Shown here piece after piece: positions 1-10,491 of a stretch of 64,000 bases of DNA. Position 1 is the stretch's first letter. Each line of letters opens with the position of its first letter. A program made the position numbers and the translations under genes. Source of the stretch: Gordionus sp. m RMFG-2023 (Eukaryota > Nematomorpha > Gordioida > Chordodea > Parachordodidae); contig NC_088775.1 of NCBI RefSeq assembly GCF_954871325.1, positions 35,751,561 through 35,815,560 on the forward strand, in the 5' to 3' direction. The notes beneath the pieces are model-generated. The model saw only the letters and a list, made by a program, of their open reading frames with translations, made no database searches and was not told the DNA's origin.

Positions 1-199
1 TATATATCTTTTAATTTAATAAAATAATAATAAAAAAGTTCAACTAATTTTTAAATGCTTAATTAAAATAGAACAGCAGGATTAAATTATTGTGTATATG
101 TTTTAGTGTCTGTGTTTGGTGTTGTCCTGATACGGCAGTATTGGTATCGGCAAAAAAATGTCTATATAAAAAATCCATTATTTGTTTGTTAAATCTCTT
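1..199. other. AT-rich flank, no gene seen
   Basis: Low-complexity AT-rich DNA downstream (minus-strand sense) of the interrupted reading frame that ends at 200. I see no coding, RNA or transposon-end signal here. Confidence 0.5.
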
Positions 200-330
200 C
201 TAAGTGCATAATCCACTTTGAATTTTTGATAATACTAAAGGATTTGGAGAAATGTTAGATAGTTGAGCCTTTCGCCTTAAACAATTACTCCAACTTAAAG
301 ATCGCGACGTTTTTTTAGGATACAGGCTTG
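200..330 (-). pseudogene. 3' part of an interrupted host-like reading frame
   Basis: The minus strand is open from the target duplication at 323-330 down to a TAG stop at 200-202, reading SLYPKKTSRSLSWSNCLRRK and onward for about 42 codons. The other part of the frame lies at 6,016-6,189, on the far side of the 5.7-kb hAT-like element. The duplicated octamer (CAAGCCTG on this strand) is read in the same phase on both sides, so the frame would be continuous in an empty site. The protein is not recognised and no domain is visible. It could be part of an exon or a chance open frame; length and phase give moderate support only. Confidence 0.4.
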
Positions 331-973
331 CAGTGGCGTAGCCAAGATTGATCCATAAAGGGGGTTTTAAAAAATTTTTGGGGGCTTCGCTCCCAAACCC
401 CATTTTAAATTCGCCAATATTTTGTGTTATTAGTGTCTAATCACTATAGTAACCAGCATAAATGAAAAAAATATTAGTAACAAAATTTTGGCCAAATTTA
501 TGAATAATACGCGACTGAAAGCATTATTTTGAAAATTTTATTAATGTTTAGTCAATTGTAAATTAATTCAATCCATTCGGTGTAGAAAGAAGAAAAAAAT
601 CGCCCCCCTAACCTCCCATTTTTTATGATCACTCAATATATCTTATTCTATGTTAAAAATAATTATTTTAATTAAATTTTTGTATATTACAAAATTTTGC
701 AGAGAATTTCATTATAGATTTTATTTATTATTAAAAACTTTAGTATAAAATAACACCCTTTTATTTAACTATGTATTTATTTTAATGATAATATACAATA
801 AAATAAATTTCAAAATGTAGAAATTTTATACAGATTATATTAAAAATTTATTGTAAATAACTTTATTTAAAAAAAAATAAAATTACAATTTTTGTAAGGT
901 ATTTTAAAAAAATCTAGTTTAACATTAAAATTAATACAAATGAGTATATTAACAATACATAAATAATTCTTAT

Positions 974-1258
974 TAGAGATCTTCAAAAGTAGGAAAATCG
1001 GGTTCGGGCTAAGTCTGGCCTAAAATTTTTGAAAAAAATTCGGGCCGGATTGGGTCGGGCCTTGGAATTTTTTTTAAATATATCAATTTTATATTAAATA
1101 TTTTATGTAAAATAAAAATATTTGATTTTATTTATAAAAACTAGACGCCATATAACATATATCTTTTATTTTGAGTTATTATAAAGGACCGGCAAAAGTT
1201 TGTAAAATAATTTCGAACCTGGCCGGGCTTGGAAAATTAGGTCCGATACAGATCACTA
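974..1258. mobile_element. hAT-like MITE, 285 bp
   Basis: Ends TAGAGATCT (left) and TAGTGATCTG (right, minus strand) form an imperfect inverted repeat, and the element is bordered by an exact 8-bp duplication ATTCTTAT at 966-973 and 1,259-1,266. The inner sequence has GC-rich stretches with CGGGCCGG and GGTCGGGCC, unlike the surrounding DNA. Related ends occur at 7,203 and 13,698, so this is a short member of the same family. It carries no coding capacity. Confidence 0.8.
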
Positions 1259-2067
1259 ATTCTTATTGCAAATGCAATATTTTTTTAAAAAATAGTATAA
1301 TATATAAATATTATGACTAAAATTCATTATAATTACGTTTTGAATATAAAAATTTTATGACTAAGAACATATTATAATCATATAGCAATTTTATGATTTG
1401 AATTTATAAAGTGAGGTCTACTTTACTCTGAGATTTGGCTAATTTTTCTAGAAGCAAATTTTTATCTTGAATAATCTCCTTATGAATATTTAATATTACG
1501 AATCCATTGGTGCTATTTCACAAATAGGTTTTTACCTTTTCAAAGTTGAAAAAGACATTTCATTAGTGCAGGTGCTATTAGGTAAGGAAGGTAGCTAAAA
1601 TAAAAGGCAATGTTTTTATATAGGCAGGGAATCTAAAGTGCAATTAAACATGGAAAGGGCCTGCAAAGTATTTTTTGGTCTCAAAGAGTACTCTATTCTG
1701 TCAAAATTTTTATATCAAAATTCGACATCACAAAAAATAATGTGATTTTCTTAATATCCTCTCGCATTTTAAGTGTATTAAGACTCATCCGGCAAAAGAA
1801 AATAAAACTGTTTAAAATAAAATTGTGACTAATATATCTTTACTTTAATTGAAATAAAAATGTATCAATAAGGGTAATAAAAATATTTACTTTATAAAAA
1901 TCCTCAATCGTAGATGCGTCAATTAAAACAATTGAACTATCTAGAAACTACTCTAGATTTAAAATTCAAACATACTAGCGATCACTTTTATATTCTCCTT
2001 ATATTTACCAAATTAAATGATTTTCTTTTATTTAAAAATTATAAAAAATGAATTAAAATTTTAAAAC
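1259..2067. other. AT-rich interior of the hAT composite, no gene seen
   Basis: About 800 bp of AT-rich sequence between the MITE and the first terminal repeat of the gypsy fossil. No open frame of note, no recognisable protein similarity and no clear tandem repeat. Confidence 0.4.
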
Positions 2068-2235
2068 TGTTGTAATATTTTAAATTATTATTTATAATTG
2101 TATTAAAATGATAAAATTAATTATTATAATATATATATATTATGAACCTGTTGTTAGCCATGTATTTTGTTGATTTTTGTGAAAAGGAATACAGTGGCAA
2201 CAAAGGAAAAAGATTTTTAATTAATTTTTTTTTTA
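2068..2235 (+). repeat. 5' LTR of the gypsy fossil
   Basis: Matches 5,347-5,514 with about two mismatches over the first 135 bp. It starts TGTTG, and a matching CAACA lies at 2,198-2,202. The exact 3' edge is uncertain because similarity continues into a T-rich run. Confidence 0.6.
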
Positions 2236-2239
2236 ATTT

Positions 2240-2625
2240 TCTCTTTATATTTTTTTTTATTATTATAAAATTAAATTGAATCAAAAGTTTATATTAAATG
2301 AAAAAGTGATCTTTACAATTTCGTTAATGTAATAAATATCATTAGTCATTTACATAAAAATTATACATCTGTTAAAATAAATCACTTTATCAAATAAAAT
2401 ATACATTAAAAAAGTGTACATTACAACACGCCACCCATTACTAAACCCAAGTGTTAGGGGTGATTGATAGTATATGACCAATAATATACGAAATGTAAAT
2501 ACACATCTGACGTTTTTCATTTACTTCAAACTATATATTTAAACATTCCGCTTATTTTGGTGTCTATAAAAATTTCGCCAAAAATAAATTATCTTGATCG
2601 ACTTTATAATAAGAATTAAGAAATG
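2240..2625 (+). repeat. Internal long direct repeat, copy 1
   Basis: About 385 bp nearly identical to 3,951-4,327, including the shared stretch with CGCCACCCATTACTAAACCC and the TATAAAAATTTCGCC segment. In copy 2 the repeat runs straight into integrase; here it runs into a 61-bp minisatellite. This looks like a duplicated leader of the gypsy fossil. Confidence 0.75.
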
Positions 2626-2745
2626 CGGCTTAATGTCCATAGGAGGACGCCGTTTGATTCGTCTCACTAATAAGAATAAAGAAATGCGGTTATTTTTTCC
2701 AAAGGAGGACGCCGTTTTAGTCGTCTCACGAATAAGAATAAAAAT
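2608..2745 (+). repeat. 61-bp minisatellite, two units plus a partial
   Basis: Units start at 2,608, 2,669 and about 2,731, each beginning AATAAGAAT. The two full units contain GGAGGACGCCGTTT followed by TCGTCTCAC. Small open frames here are by-products of the repeat. Confidence 0.7.
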
Positions 2746-3289
2746 ATTATATAATTTCTCCGGCTACAATTTCTCTGTAATACCGTAAATTTATATTTCC
2801 CAATTTGAATAAAGAAGAGAATATATTTTTTTAAATATTTCATCATAATTTTCTCCAATTCGAATACAGAATGTAATGTAAACAATTTATACTAAAAATT
2901 TTCATACACATCTCCCCATTATCGGTAAATCATTTAATATAATTTCGAATATGATTTCTCAAACATTATTTGAATATCCCGGAATAATTTCCTTATATTC
3001 TTGAATAATTTTATATAAGGATTTAAATTAAATTTTTTTTTAGCTTAGTAAACATAACGTATACTATATCTTTACTAAAAAATGGTTTTTATAAGAATTT
3101 CATTTCTTTGAAAGAATACCAATGAATAATGTCATAGATAATAGTAGGTTAGGTAAAGATTTCGAATAATTTGATGCATATATTTTATTCCGCTATTACT
3201 TTAATAATAATATTCACTTGAAAACCTCCTCCCAACAAAACAAATATCGAATCAGATTCTTTATGAAAGTCCCTTTCTTTAATATTTAT

Positions 3290-3690
3290 TATTTTATTTT
3301 ATCTTAATAATATTAATTCCCAATTTTGGAATATTTATCTTTTTTTTATTTTACCTTTATAATATATTAATTCCCAATTTTGGAATATTCATCTTTTATA
3401 TTTTACCTTTATAATATATTAATTTCCAATTTTGTTGGAATATTCATCTTTTTTATTTTACCTTTATAATATATTAATTTCCAATTTTGGAATATTTATC
3501 TTTTTTCCTTTATAATATATTAATTTCCAATTTTGGAATATTCATCTTTTTTATTTTACCTTTATAATATATTAATTTCCAATTTTGGAATATTCATCTT
3601 TTTTATTTTACCTTTATAATATATTAATTCCCAATTTTGAATATTTGTGTTTTTATTTTACCTTTATAATATATTGATTTCCAATTTTGA
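3290..3690 (+). repeat. About 60-bp minisatellite, about seven to eight units
   Basis: Repeated unit with core TTTATAATATATTAATT followed by CCAATTTTGGAATATTCATC and a T-rich spacer with TTTTACC. Units vary by small indels. It lies between the two copies of the long internal repeat and has no coding sense. Confidence 0.85.
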
Positions 3691-3950
3691 AATAATTTGC
3701 CTATAGTGGCCTTCTCTCAAAGTCGAATACAAATGAGAATATACTGCACCTGAAAGAGTGATCATTTCGCCGCATTGATAATATAGTGGTAATAAAATTG
3801 CGAATTGTGACTCATATTTGTAATTTAAAAAGAATAAACCTTCATAAATTGAATAAAAGAATCTACATGATTTTATAATTAATGGAGATTCAGATATAAT
3901 TATTGAAAGAGGCGATACTCTGAGATAAAATTTTGTTAACTTTCTCTTTA

Positions 3951-4327
3951 TATTTTTTTATTATTATAAAATTAAATTGAATCAAAAGTTTATATAAAAT
4001 GCAAAAGTGATCTTTACAATTTCGTTAATGTAATAAATATCATTAGTCATTTACATAAAAATTATACATCTGTTAAAATAAATCACTTTATCAAATAAAA
4101 TATACATTAAAAAAGTGTACATTACAACACGCCACCCATTACTAAACCCAAGTGTTAGGGGTGATTGATAATATATGACCAATAATATACGAAATATAAA
4201 TACACATCTGACGTTTTTCATTTACTCCAAACTATATATTTAAACATTCCGCTTATTTTGGTGTCTATAAAAATTTCGCCAAAAATAAATTATCTTGATC
4301 GACTTTATAATAAGAATTAAGAAATGT
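3951..4327 (+). repeat. Internal long direct repeat, copy 2
   Basis: Near-identical partner of 2,240-2,625; it ends just before the integrase-like region. The pair is likely the product of unequal exchange or a nested copy within the gypsy fossil. Confidence 0.75.
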
Positions 4328-4343
4328 TCCTAAAAAATTAAGA

Positions 4344-5206
4344 AATAAGTTGTTAATAATTTTACATGCCGGGCATCAAGGCATTGAAAGAATGAAACAA
4401 TGGGCTAGGGAATATATATGGTGGCCGGGTATGAATGAGGAAATTGAATATATTACAAAGAAATGTGTGCCTTGTAATACTTTTGCCAACATGCCACATA
4501 AGGAAGTAGGTAATATTTGGCCAAAAACAGGTCGATCGTGGGAACGAATACACGTCGATTTTTTTGATTTAAATAAAAGATCATATTTTTTAGTAGTAGA
4601 CTCATATTCAAAATGGATTGAATATGAGGAGGTACATGGTTTAACTACTAATATTGTAATTAAAAAATTATAAAATTTATGGGCAAAATTAGGGATTCCC
4701 GAAGTCATTGTTTCTGATGGCGGTCCAGCTTTCATTAGCGAAAATTTTAAACAATTTTGTGCTAACACACAAACCCAACATATTTTGGCACCACCATATC
4801 ATCCTAGTTCTAATGGACAGGCTGAAAGGATGGTGGCTATTGTTAAGGGTTGGTTAAAGAAAGCCAAATATGAAAGGGGTGAGGTGTGGATTGCACAATT
4901 ATATTATAATAATTCCAAAACAGTGGAGGTTTTACTCCAACTGAAAGATTTTTGGGAAGAAGGACGAAAGTATTATTAGATCTTATAGAACCAAAGTGTG
5001 ATATAGATGTTTTATCAAATAAGACCAATAGTACATTATATCATATAGGTCAAATAGTATGGGCTAGATGTTATAACAATAAGGATAAATTATGGGAAAG
5101 AGGGATAGTAATGGAAAATTTAGGAAAAAAATTGAATCGTATAAAATTTGAAAATGGGACGGAGGGTATTCGTCACCATGATCAAACGAAAATTAGAATA
5201 GAATAA
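4344..5206 (+). pseudogene. Ty3/gypsy integrase remnant
   Basis: Recognisable parts, in order: the HHCC zinc-finger region (GHQGIERMKQ, then YIWWPGMNEE, then CVPC), the catalytic-core start (WERIHVDFF with SKWIEYEEV), the core end (PPYHPSSNGQAERMV), and a GPY/F-like C-terminal segment (LWERGIVMENLGKK to RHHDQTKIRIE). The order and motifs are those of gypsy-family integrases, which insert the DNA copy into the genome. It is part of the LTR fossil around it, and is broken. Confidence 0.85.
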
Positions 5207-5346
5207 TTTATATATATATAGAGCTGGGAGGGGGAAGAAATATATATGTATTTTTGCATTTTTGAAAGATTTGATGGCGAAAGTATCACTGACATTAGAA
5301 GAAGATTGAAGAAGATTATATACACTAAGCCTCAATAGGGTGAACT

Positions 5347-5514
5347 TGTTGTAATATTTTAAATTATTATTTATAATTGTATTAAAATGATAAAATTAAT
5401 TATTATAATATATATATATTATGAACCTGTTGTTAGCCATGTATTTTGTTGATTTTTGTGAAAAGGATAACAGTGGCAACAAAGGAAAAGGATTTTTAAT
5501 TAATTTGTTTTTTT
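5347..5514 (+). repeat. 3' LTR of the gypsy fossil
   Basis: Direct repeat partner of 2,068-2,235. It follows the integrase region by about 140 bp, as expected for a 3' LTR. No clear target duplication is seen outside the pair. Confidence 0.6.
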
Positions 5515-6015
5515 TGAAATTTAATAAAGATATATAAATTATTGAAGAAACTAAGAAAATATATTAATTAATAGCGTGTAGTAAATTATAGAAGTGACAA
5601 ATAAATTATACAATTAATAAAGGTAAAGATACTTTGAATTTTAAGATACTTTCAATTTAATATATTTTCATTTTAATTTACGTCCATTTAATTTACGTTC
5701 ATTTTAATTTATTTTCAGTTTAATGTACATTCTTATTAAAAACTATCTAATTAGTTTAACAATATAAATTTTATTATTAAATTTATAAATATCTAACTTA
5801 ACTCTGCCAGAAAAAATTTACAATATATTTTTATTGTTTAATATTTTACATATAATTTTTAATATATATTTTTTAATCATGTTATCATTTAAAATTGAAA
5901 ATTCTTATTTGTTTTTTTAAATATTTCATTTTCATATAGTATATATTATTTTATTTATAAATTGAAAACGATTTTTAAATAAAATTATACCCCCCTCCCC
6001 CTGTCTACGCCACTG

Positions 6016-6189
6016 CAGGCTTGATTTAATTCGTTTCGGATCAAAGTTAAGTGATTTGACTAAAATCATTTTTTTAATGAGCAAAGCTTTAATAATGATA
6101 ATAAAAATATTTTTATTGGGATTTAAACTTATACAATGATGTCGTTGTCGATAAGGTAGCCTCACATAAATTCTGCTATAATTTAACAT
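6016..6189 (-). pseudogene. 5' part of an interrupted host-like reading frame
   Basis: The minus strand is open from an ATG at 6,187-6,189 (MLNYSRIYVRLPYRQRHH...) to the target duplication at 6,016-6,023, ending NFDPKRIKSSL where the hAT element begins. The frame resumes in phase at 200-330. The middle (NKNIFIIIIKALLIKK) is hydrophobic and could be a membrane segment or simply AT-rich read-through. A TTTTAG acceptor-like site at about 6,060 makes it possible that the true exon starts there and uses another frame. The protein is not recognised. Confidence 0.4.
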
Positions 6190-6728
6190 AGTATATTTAT
6201 ATGTAGAGCTTGTGATTTATAAATAAATAGTACTCAAAAAAATAAAACAATTAAAAATTATATATCTTTTCTTATCGTCATCCTAACTCCATTACCCTTA
6301 GTAGAGTAAACCTTGTTGGCTTAGAATTTAATAAAGTAAAGCGACAAGAAACTTGATATATTTTATCCTATATCAAATCAATAAACATTTTTATACGCGT
6401 TTAAAAAATATCATTTTAAAATTAAACAAGTTTTCCTCTACCCTAAAAAAATTTAATTTGTAAAGATAAAGAATCATCTATTATTTAATCGAATCATATG
6501 ATAATTTTCTTTATTAAAAATATAAAAATAAAAGTTGCATGCACCAAAATTATATTATTTAAAATATATATGAAATTAATGATTTTGTAATTATTAGCAG
6601 CATTAACATACTTGACAATTATGTATATAAATCATATATTTATACAAGCATATAGATTATTCGATCCTAATAATAATCATTGAATGTTAATATCATTTTT
6701 AAACCTTTTAATATTTAACCTAAAAATC
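6190..6728. other. AT-rich intergenic stretch, no gene seen
   Basis: Relatively unique sequence between the interrupted frame and the next ORF. No repeat, RNA or coding signal that I can support. Confidence 0.4.
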
Positions 6729-7064
6729 TTATATCCATTTCCATTTATCCTCTCCGCAAATGTTAACATTATAATTAGTAAACCCTGTTTGTTTAGCTAT
6801 TGCCATCTTGAAAAGAAAATCTTTCAATTGTCTTCTTGTGAAATGGCATCTAGGGGCGAGGCTATATTTAGGCCTTGAAGGAGGTTTACTCCGATTTATT
6901 TTCCATTCATAAATGGGATTGTGATATTTAGGATCATCGAAAACTATTTCATTAAGAATATCCCGATAATTTATTTTTGACCTCTTTTCCAAGAATCTTT
7001 CTTTCGAAAATAAATCATAGTCACCTATGATTGGATCAGCAGGGGAAAATTTTTGAGTTAACAT
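6729..7064 (-). CDS. Hypothetical protein, 111 aa, possibly one exon
   Basis: An open frame from ATG at 7,062-7,064 to a TAA at 6,729-6,731. The composition is less AT-biased than its surroundings and the product looks protein-like: charged and mixed, with MLTQKFSPADPIIGDY near the start, RSKPPSRPKYSLAPRCHF in the middle and RRQLKDFLFKMAIAKQTG near the end. No known family is recognised, and there is no signal peptide, membrane segment or coiled coil. A TTTATCTTAG acceptor-like sequence lies just upstream of the ATG, so this may be a 3' exon. It sits in the least repetitive part of the left region, between two transposon composites, and is on the same strand as the interrupted frame, so both could belong to one gene. 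Confidence 0.45.
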   Translation of the reverse strand: MLTQKFSPADPIIGDYDLFSKERFLEKRSKINYRDILNEIVFDDPKYHNPIYEWKINRSKPPSRPKYSLAPRCHFTRRQLKDFLFKMAIAKQTGFTNYNVNICGEDKWKWI

Positions 7065-7277
7065 TTTCTAAGATAAATTTAGGATTGGTATCTTTCAGGT
7101 ATTTTTAAAAGAAAATGTTATAAAGTTATCTCTTAATAACTTAATTTTTTTAAAAAAAGACTTATTATAAAATAAACAATAAGGTTTGATTGATATTCTA
7201 ATTAGTGATCTGCAGAGGGTCAAATTTCTCAAGCTTGACCCGGTGTAGGATTGTAAAATAAATACCCATTGTAGTTT

Positions 7278-7365
7278 CAATACCGTATTGATATTATCAT
7301 TGTAGATTCAATACCGTAGTGATATTTTAATATTGTAGAATCAATACCGTATTGATTTTTAAGAG
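7278..7365. repeat. Palindromic CAATACCGTATTG motif cluster, left arm
   Basis: Three copies of a self-complementary motif (CAATACCGTATTG, the middle one with a G change) spaced about 35-45 bp apart. Matching copies occur at about 13,507-13,556 in the right arm. Confidence 0.7.
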
Positions 7366-7369
7366 ATGT

Positions 7370-7730
7370 TTTCGTCGCTTCAAATATATCGGCGGTCATT
7401 GAAATTGTAAAATATCTATTCATTATATATTTTTCATCGTTTCAAATATATTGGGGGCCATTAAAATTTTAAAATATTTATTATTATATGTTTATTCATC
7501 TCTTCAAATATATTGGGGGCCATTAAAATTTTAAAATAAATATTATTATATATTTATTCATCGCTTCAAATATATTGGTGGCCATTAAAATTATAAAATA
7601 TTTTTTATTATATATATTCTTCATCGCTTCAAATATAATGGCGGCCATTAAAATTATAAAATATTTTTTACTATATATATTTTTCATCGCTTCAAAAATA
7701 TTGGCGGTCATTTTCGATTTGTAAAAATTT
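7370..7730 (+). repeat. About 62-bp minisatellite, six units
   Basis: Each unit carries TTCATCGCTTCAAATATATT followed by GGCGGCCATTAAAATT (small variants) and an AT-rich spacer. The open frame on the opposite strand with repeated IFEAMKNIY is a by-product of the repeat. Confidence 0.85.
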
Positions 7731-7866
7731 ATTTAAAATAGATTTAAATGATTATATAAATGATTTTCTATTCTTTTATATAATTTTTTAAGGGAGTTTA
7801 TTTATTTTACAATTCTTAATTACCTATATAAATTTTATTTGTTTAATATATACAAGTTTTCTTCAT

Positions 7867-8262
7867 ACATCATATTAATCTCAAGCCTTAAAATTTTAAT
7901 AGACAAAAGTAAGCTAATCACAAACAAATAAGGTTTTCTATTACGTCAAAGGATCTCAATCACTCACTCTGATTAATCATTTCCTCTTGGCTTCTTAAAA
8001 TCGTCATTTTATTTATTAGATGTATATATAATTATTGCAGAAAATTTTAAATAAATAAAATGCTTACAAATTTTTTCATACATCGTATTATTGAAATCTC
8101 AAGCCTTAAAATTTTAATAGACAAAAGTAAGCAAATCACAAACAAATAAGGTTTTCTATTATGTCAAAGCATCTCAATCACTATCTATCACTCTGATTAA
8201 TCATTTCCTCTTGGCCTCTTAAAATCGTCATTTTATTTATTAGATGTATATATAATTATATT
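7867..8262 (+). repeat. Tandem duplication, about 215-bp period, two copies
   Basis: The stretch from about 7,867 (CATATTAATCTCAAGCC...) to about 8,035 recurs at about 8,083-8,262 with few changes. Both contain CCTTAAAATTTTAATAGACA and a TCATTTCCTCTTGG segment. No coding sense. Confidence 0.8.
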
Positions 8263-9419
8263 TTTAGCTGATTAAAATTTAACACTTATATTTATGGAAT
8301 ACAAAATTTTTTATACAGATGTAAAATTAAGTTTAAAATCAAATCTTAATGTTTAAATTATTCTTTAAACTGAAACAACTATTTTTGTTTGTATATATAT
8401 ATATTTTATTGCAATAATATTAAAACTGGCTGATTTCTTAATAGGGGAGACCGGGGATAGTGTGTTCCCGGGGTAGGTATTTCCTTCTCAAATAATTTAA
8501 AAATTAATAAAGTTTAAGATTTGAAATTTAAGCCAAATATGTATTATAATAAGGTGCTTAAGTAGGTCCAAAATTGTTTCGGACAAATTGCTCATGAAAA
8601 ATTTTAAATGCAAATTTAAGTTTCAACATACCCAAAGTAACTTTTTTAAATTTTACATTTTCACGAATAACATTTTTTATAAAAATTGTTCAGACTTAAT
8701 AAAAATTCTAAATGATAAAAAAATCTCCATTTTATCATATATAAAAATATTGACAATCATTATGTTAATTTAATATTCTAAATTTAATTTTTAAATGATC
8801 CTGTGGACCTGGGGAAGGTATTAGCGGGGTGCGTCTTTTCCTTTTACATACATACATTAAAATATTGGTTCTGATTTTGTAAAATGGTTCGAACATATAT
8901 TAGAAAAACTAACAAAGAAAATAATGATAATCAAAAGGCAAGTATTCTTCAAATTCTGAAAGATAAGATACCTTTGACAGTTATAACCATGAATACGAAT
9001 TTAAGTTATGGGAGGTATATTTATATATTTAAATTAGTATATATTTAAGAAACTAAGTTAAGAGGTATAATAAATTGTTCAAAAGGAATGAAGATTTTCA
9101 AGAGTGATATCTTCACAGATCAGTATTTTCTCCTATTCAAGAAGCTAAATTAACAGATTATTTAATTAAAGGATCAAGATTATTTGCAGGATTATTCCCT
9201 AAACAAGTATTTTAATCCTTTGTTATATCATATATCTCTGTAAAATGAAATTTTTTATAATCTTTAAATTTATGCCATGGTATTTCTTTAGTTAAATAAT
9301 AATAAACTTGAGAAAATTTTTTTAAATTATTTACATTATATGTTAATGAAACATCTTTATTAATTTTAAAATACTTTAAAGTAAGAATTTAACTTATACA
9401 TTAGAATGATATTTATTTA

Positions 9420-9545
9420 AGTGTGCATGATATATATGTAAATAAATTGATGTTGCCATTTATGTATAAAATGATGCTGCCATGTATATATATTAATTTT
9501 AAAATGATACTGCCATGTATATATATTAATTTTAAAATGATTTAT
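9420..9545 (+). repeat. Short tandem repeat inside the pogo element
   Basis: About three units of roughly 45-50 bp sharing AAAATGATRCTGCCATGTAT and ATATATATTAATTTT, in the intron-like gap of the transposase gene. This may mark the place where coding sequence was lost. Confidence 0.6.
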
Positions 9546-10491
9546 TCATTGTAGCATTATATTTTCATAGGATTAACAACAGTTCAACGGCCTAATAAAG
9601 TTATTGCAAGGAAAGGCGAAAAACAGGTTGGGGAAATTACTACATCAGAACGTGGTACACTTATGACCTTGGCAATTGCTGTCAATGCTCTAGGAAATTC
9701 TATTCCACCTATGTTTATATATCCCAGGAAAAAATTTAATGATCATTATTTAAGAGATGGCCCTGTAGGATGCATTGGTGTGTCCAATGGTTCTGGATAG
9801 ATGCTGGCTGAAGATTTTATATATTTTTTAAATCATTTTATAAAATACACTAAGCCCAGTCAAGATAAAAAAGTTTTGCTTATATTAGATAATCATAAAT
9901 CTCACCAATCTATTGAAGTCATTGAGCTGTGCTCTGACAGTGGTATAGTTCTATTGACTCTCCCTCCCCATTGCATTCACAAACTCCAACCATTAGATAG
10001 AAATGTTTTTGGACCTCTAAAAAAATATTACAACAGTGCCTTGGATGCTTGGATGAGAATGCATCCAGGAAAAGTTTTACTATATATGATATCCCTGGAG
10101 TAGTAAAGGATATCCTTCCAAAAGCCACCTCAGCTTCAAATATCCAAAAGGGTTTTGAATCCTCAGGTATATGGCCCCTAAATCCTTTAATTTTTAATGA
10201 CAAAAATTCTAATCCTTTATATTATAATATAATAACGATCCTAATGAGAATTTAAATTTATCTGAAATTATTTCGCAACCATCTGTCAGTGATAGTCCTG
10301 ATCCATCATCTTCTCACGTGGAAAGATTTTTCTCCAGAAATTATTAGTCCCCATCCAACAATATTTAAAAAAACAACACGTAATCAAATGACTTCAGCCA
10401 TTTTAACCTCTTCACCTTACAAAAAAATAGCCAGATCTAGGGCTAATAATCTGGAAAAAAAAATCAAACCAATAATAAAAAAAGTTTAAAT

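Larger units (their letters stand above)
2068..5514 (+). mobile_element. Ty3/gypsy LTR retrotransposon fossil, broken
   Basis: Direct terminal repeats begin TGTTGTAATA at 2,068 and 5,347. They are near identical over 135 bp (to CAACA at 2,202 and 5,481) and remain alike for about 30 bp more. The terminal TG...CA and TGTTG/CAACA symmetry fit an LTR. The only recognisable coding part is integrase with a GPY/F-like tail (about 4,344-5,206). LTR identity of about 98% by eye suggests a recent insertion. The copy is a much reduced fossil with at least three breaks. It also contains an internal duplication of its leader-like region (2,240-2,625 and 3,951-4,327) and a minisatellite (about 3,290-3,690). 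Confidence 0.65.
331..6015. mobile_element. hAT-type composite transposon, about 5.7 kb, non-autonomous
   Basis: The left end reads CAGTGGCGTAGCC from 331 and the right end, read inward on the minus strand from 6,015, gives CAGTGGCGTAGAC, an 11-bp perfect terminal inverted repeat. The ends are bordered by an exact 8-bp direct repeat CAGGCTTG at 323-330 and 6,016-6,023. An 8-bp duplication with CAGTG-type ends is the signature of the hAT superfamily. No hAT transposase (BED finger or C-terminal dimerisation domain) is visible, so this copy was mobilised in trans. The interior has been enlarged by a hAT MITE (974-1,258) and a Ty3/gypsy fossil (about 2,068-5,514). The remainder (343-973, 1,259-2,067, 5,515-6,002) is AT-rich filler without coding sense. 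Confidence 0.85.

Noticed and set aside
331-400. RNA hairpin GGGGGCTTCGCTCCC as a regulatory element
   Set aside because: The stem is imperfect and it lies in the subterminal part of the hAT element; nothing indicates transcription.
2594-2885. Short frames on both strands near 2.6-2.9 kb
   Set aside because: They come from the 61-bp minisatellite and AT-rich flank, with no conserved motif.
7523-7711. Minus-strand repeat protein with IFEAMKNIY units
   Set aside because: It is the translation of the 62-bp minisatellite.
8588-8773. 61-codon plus-strand frame upstream of the pogo transposase
   Set aside because: AT-rich Phe/Ile/Lys/Asn run within the element's leader, without motifs.
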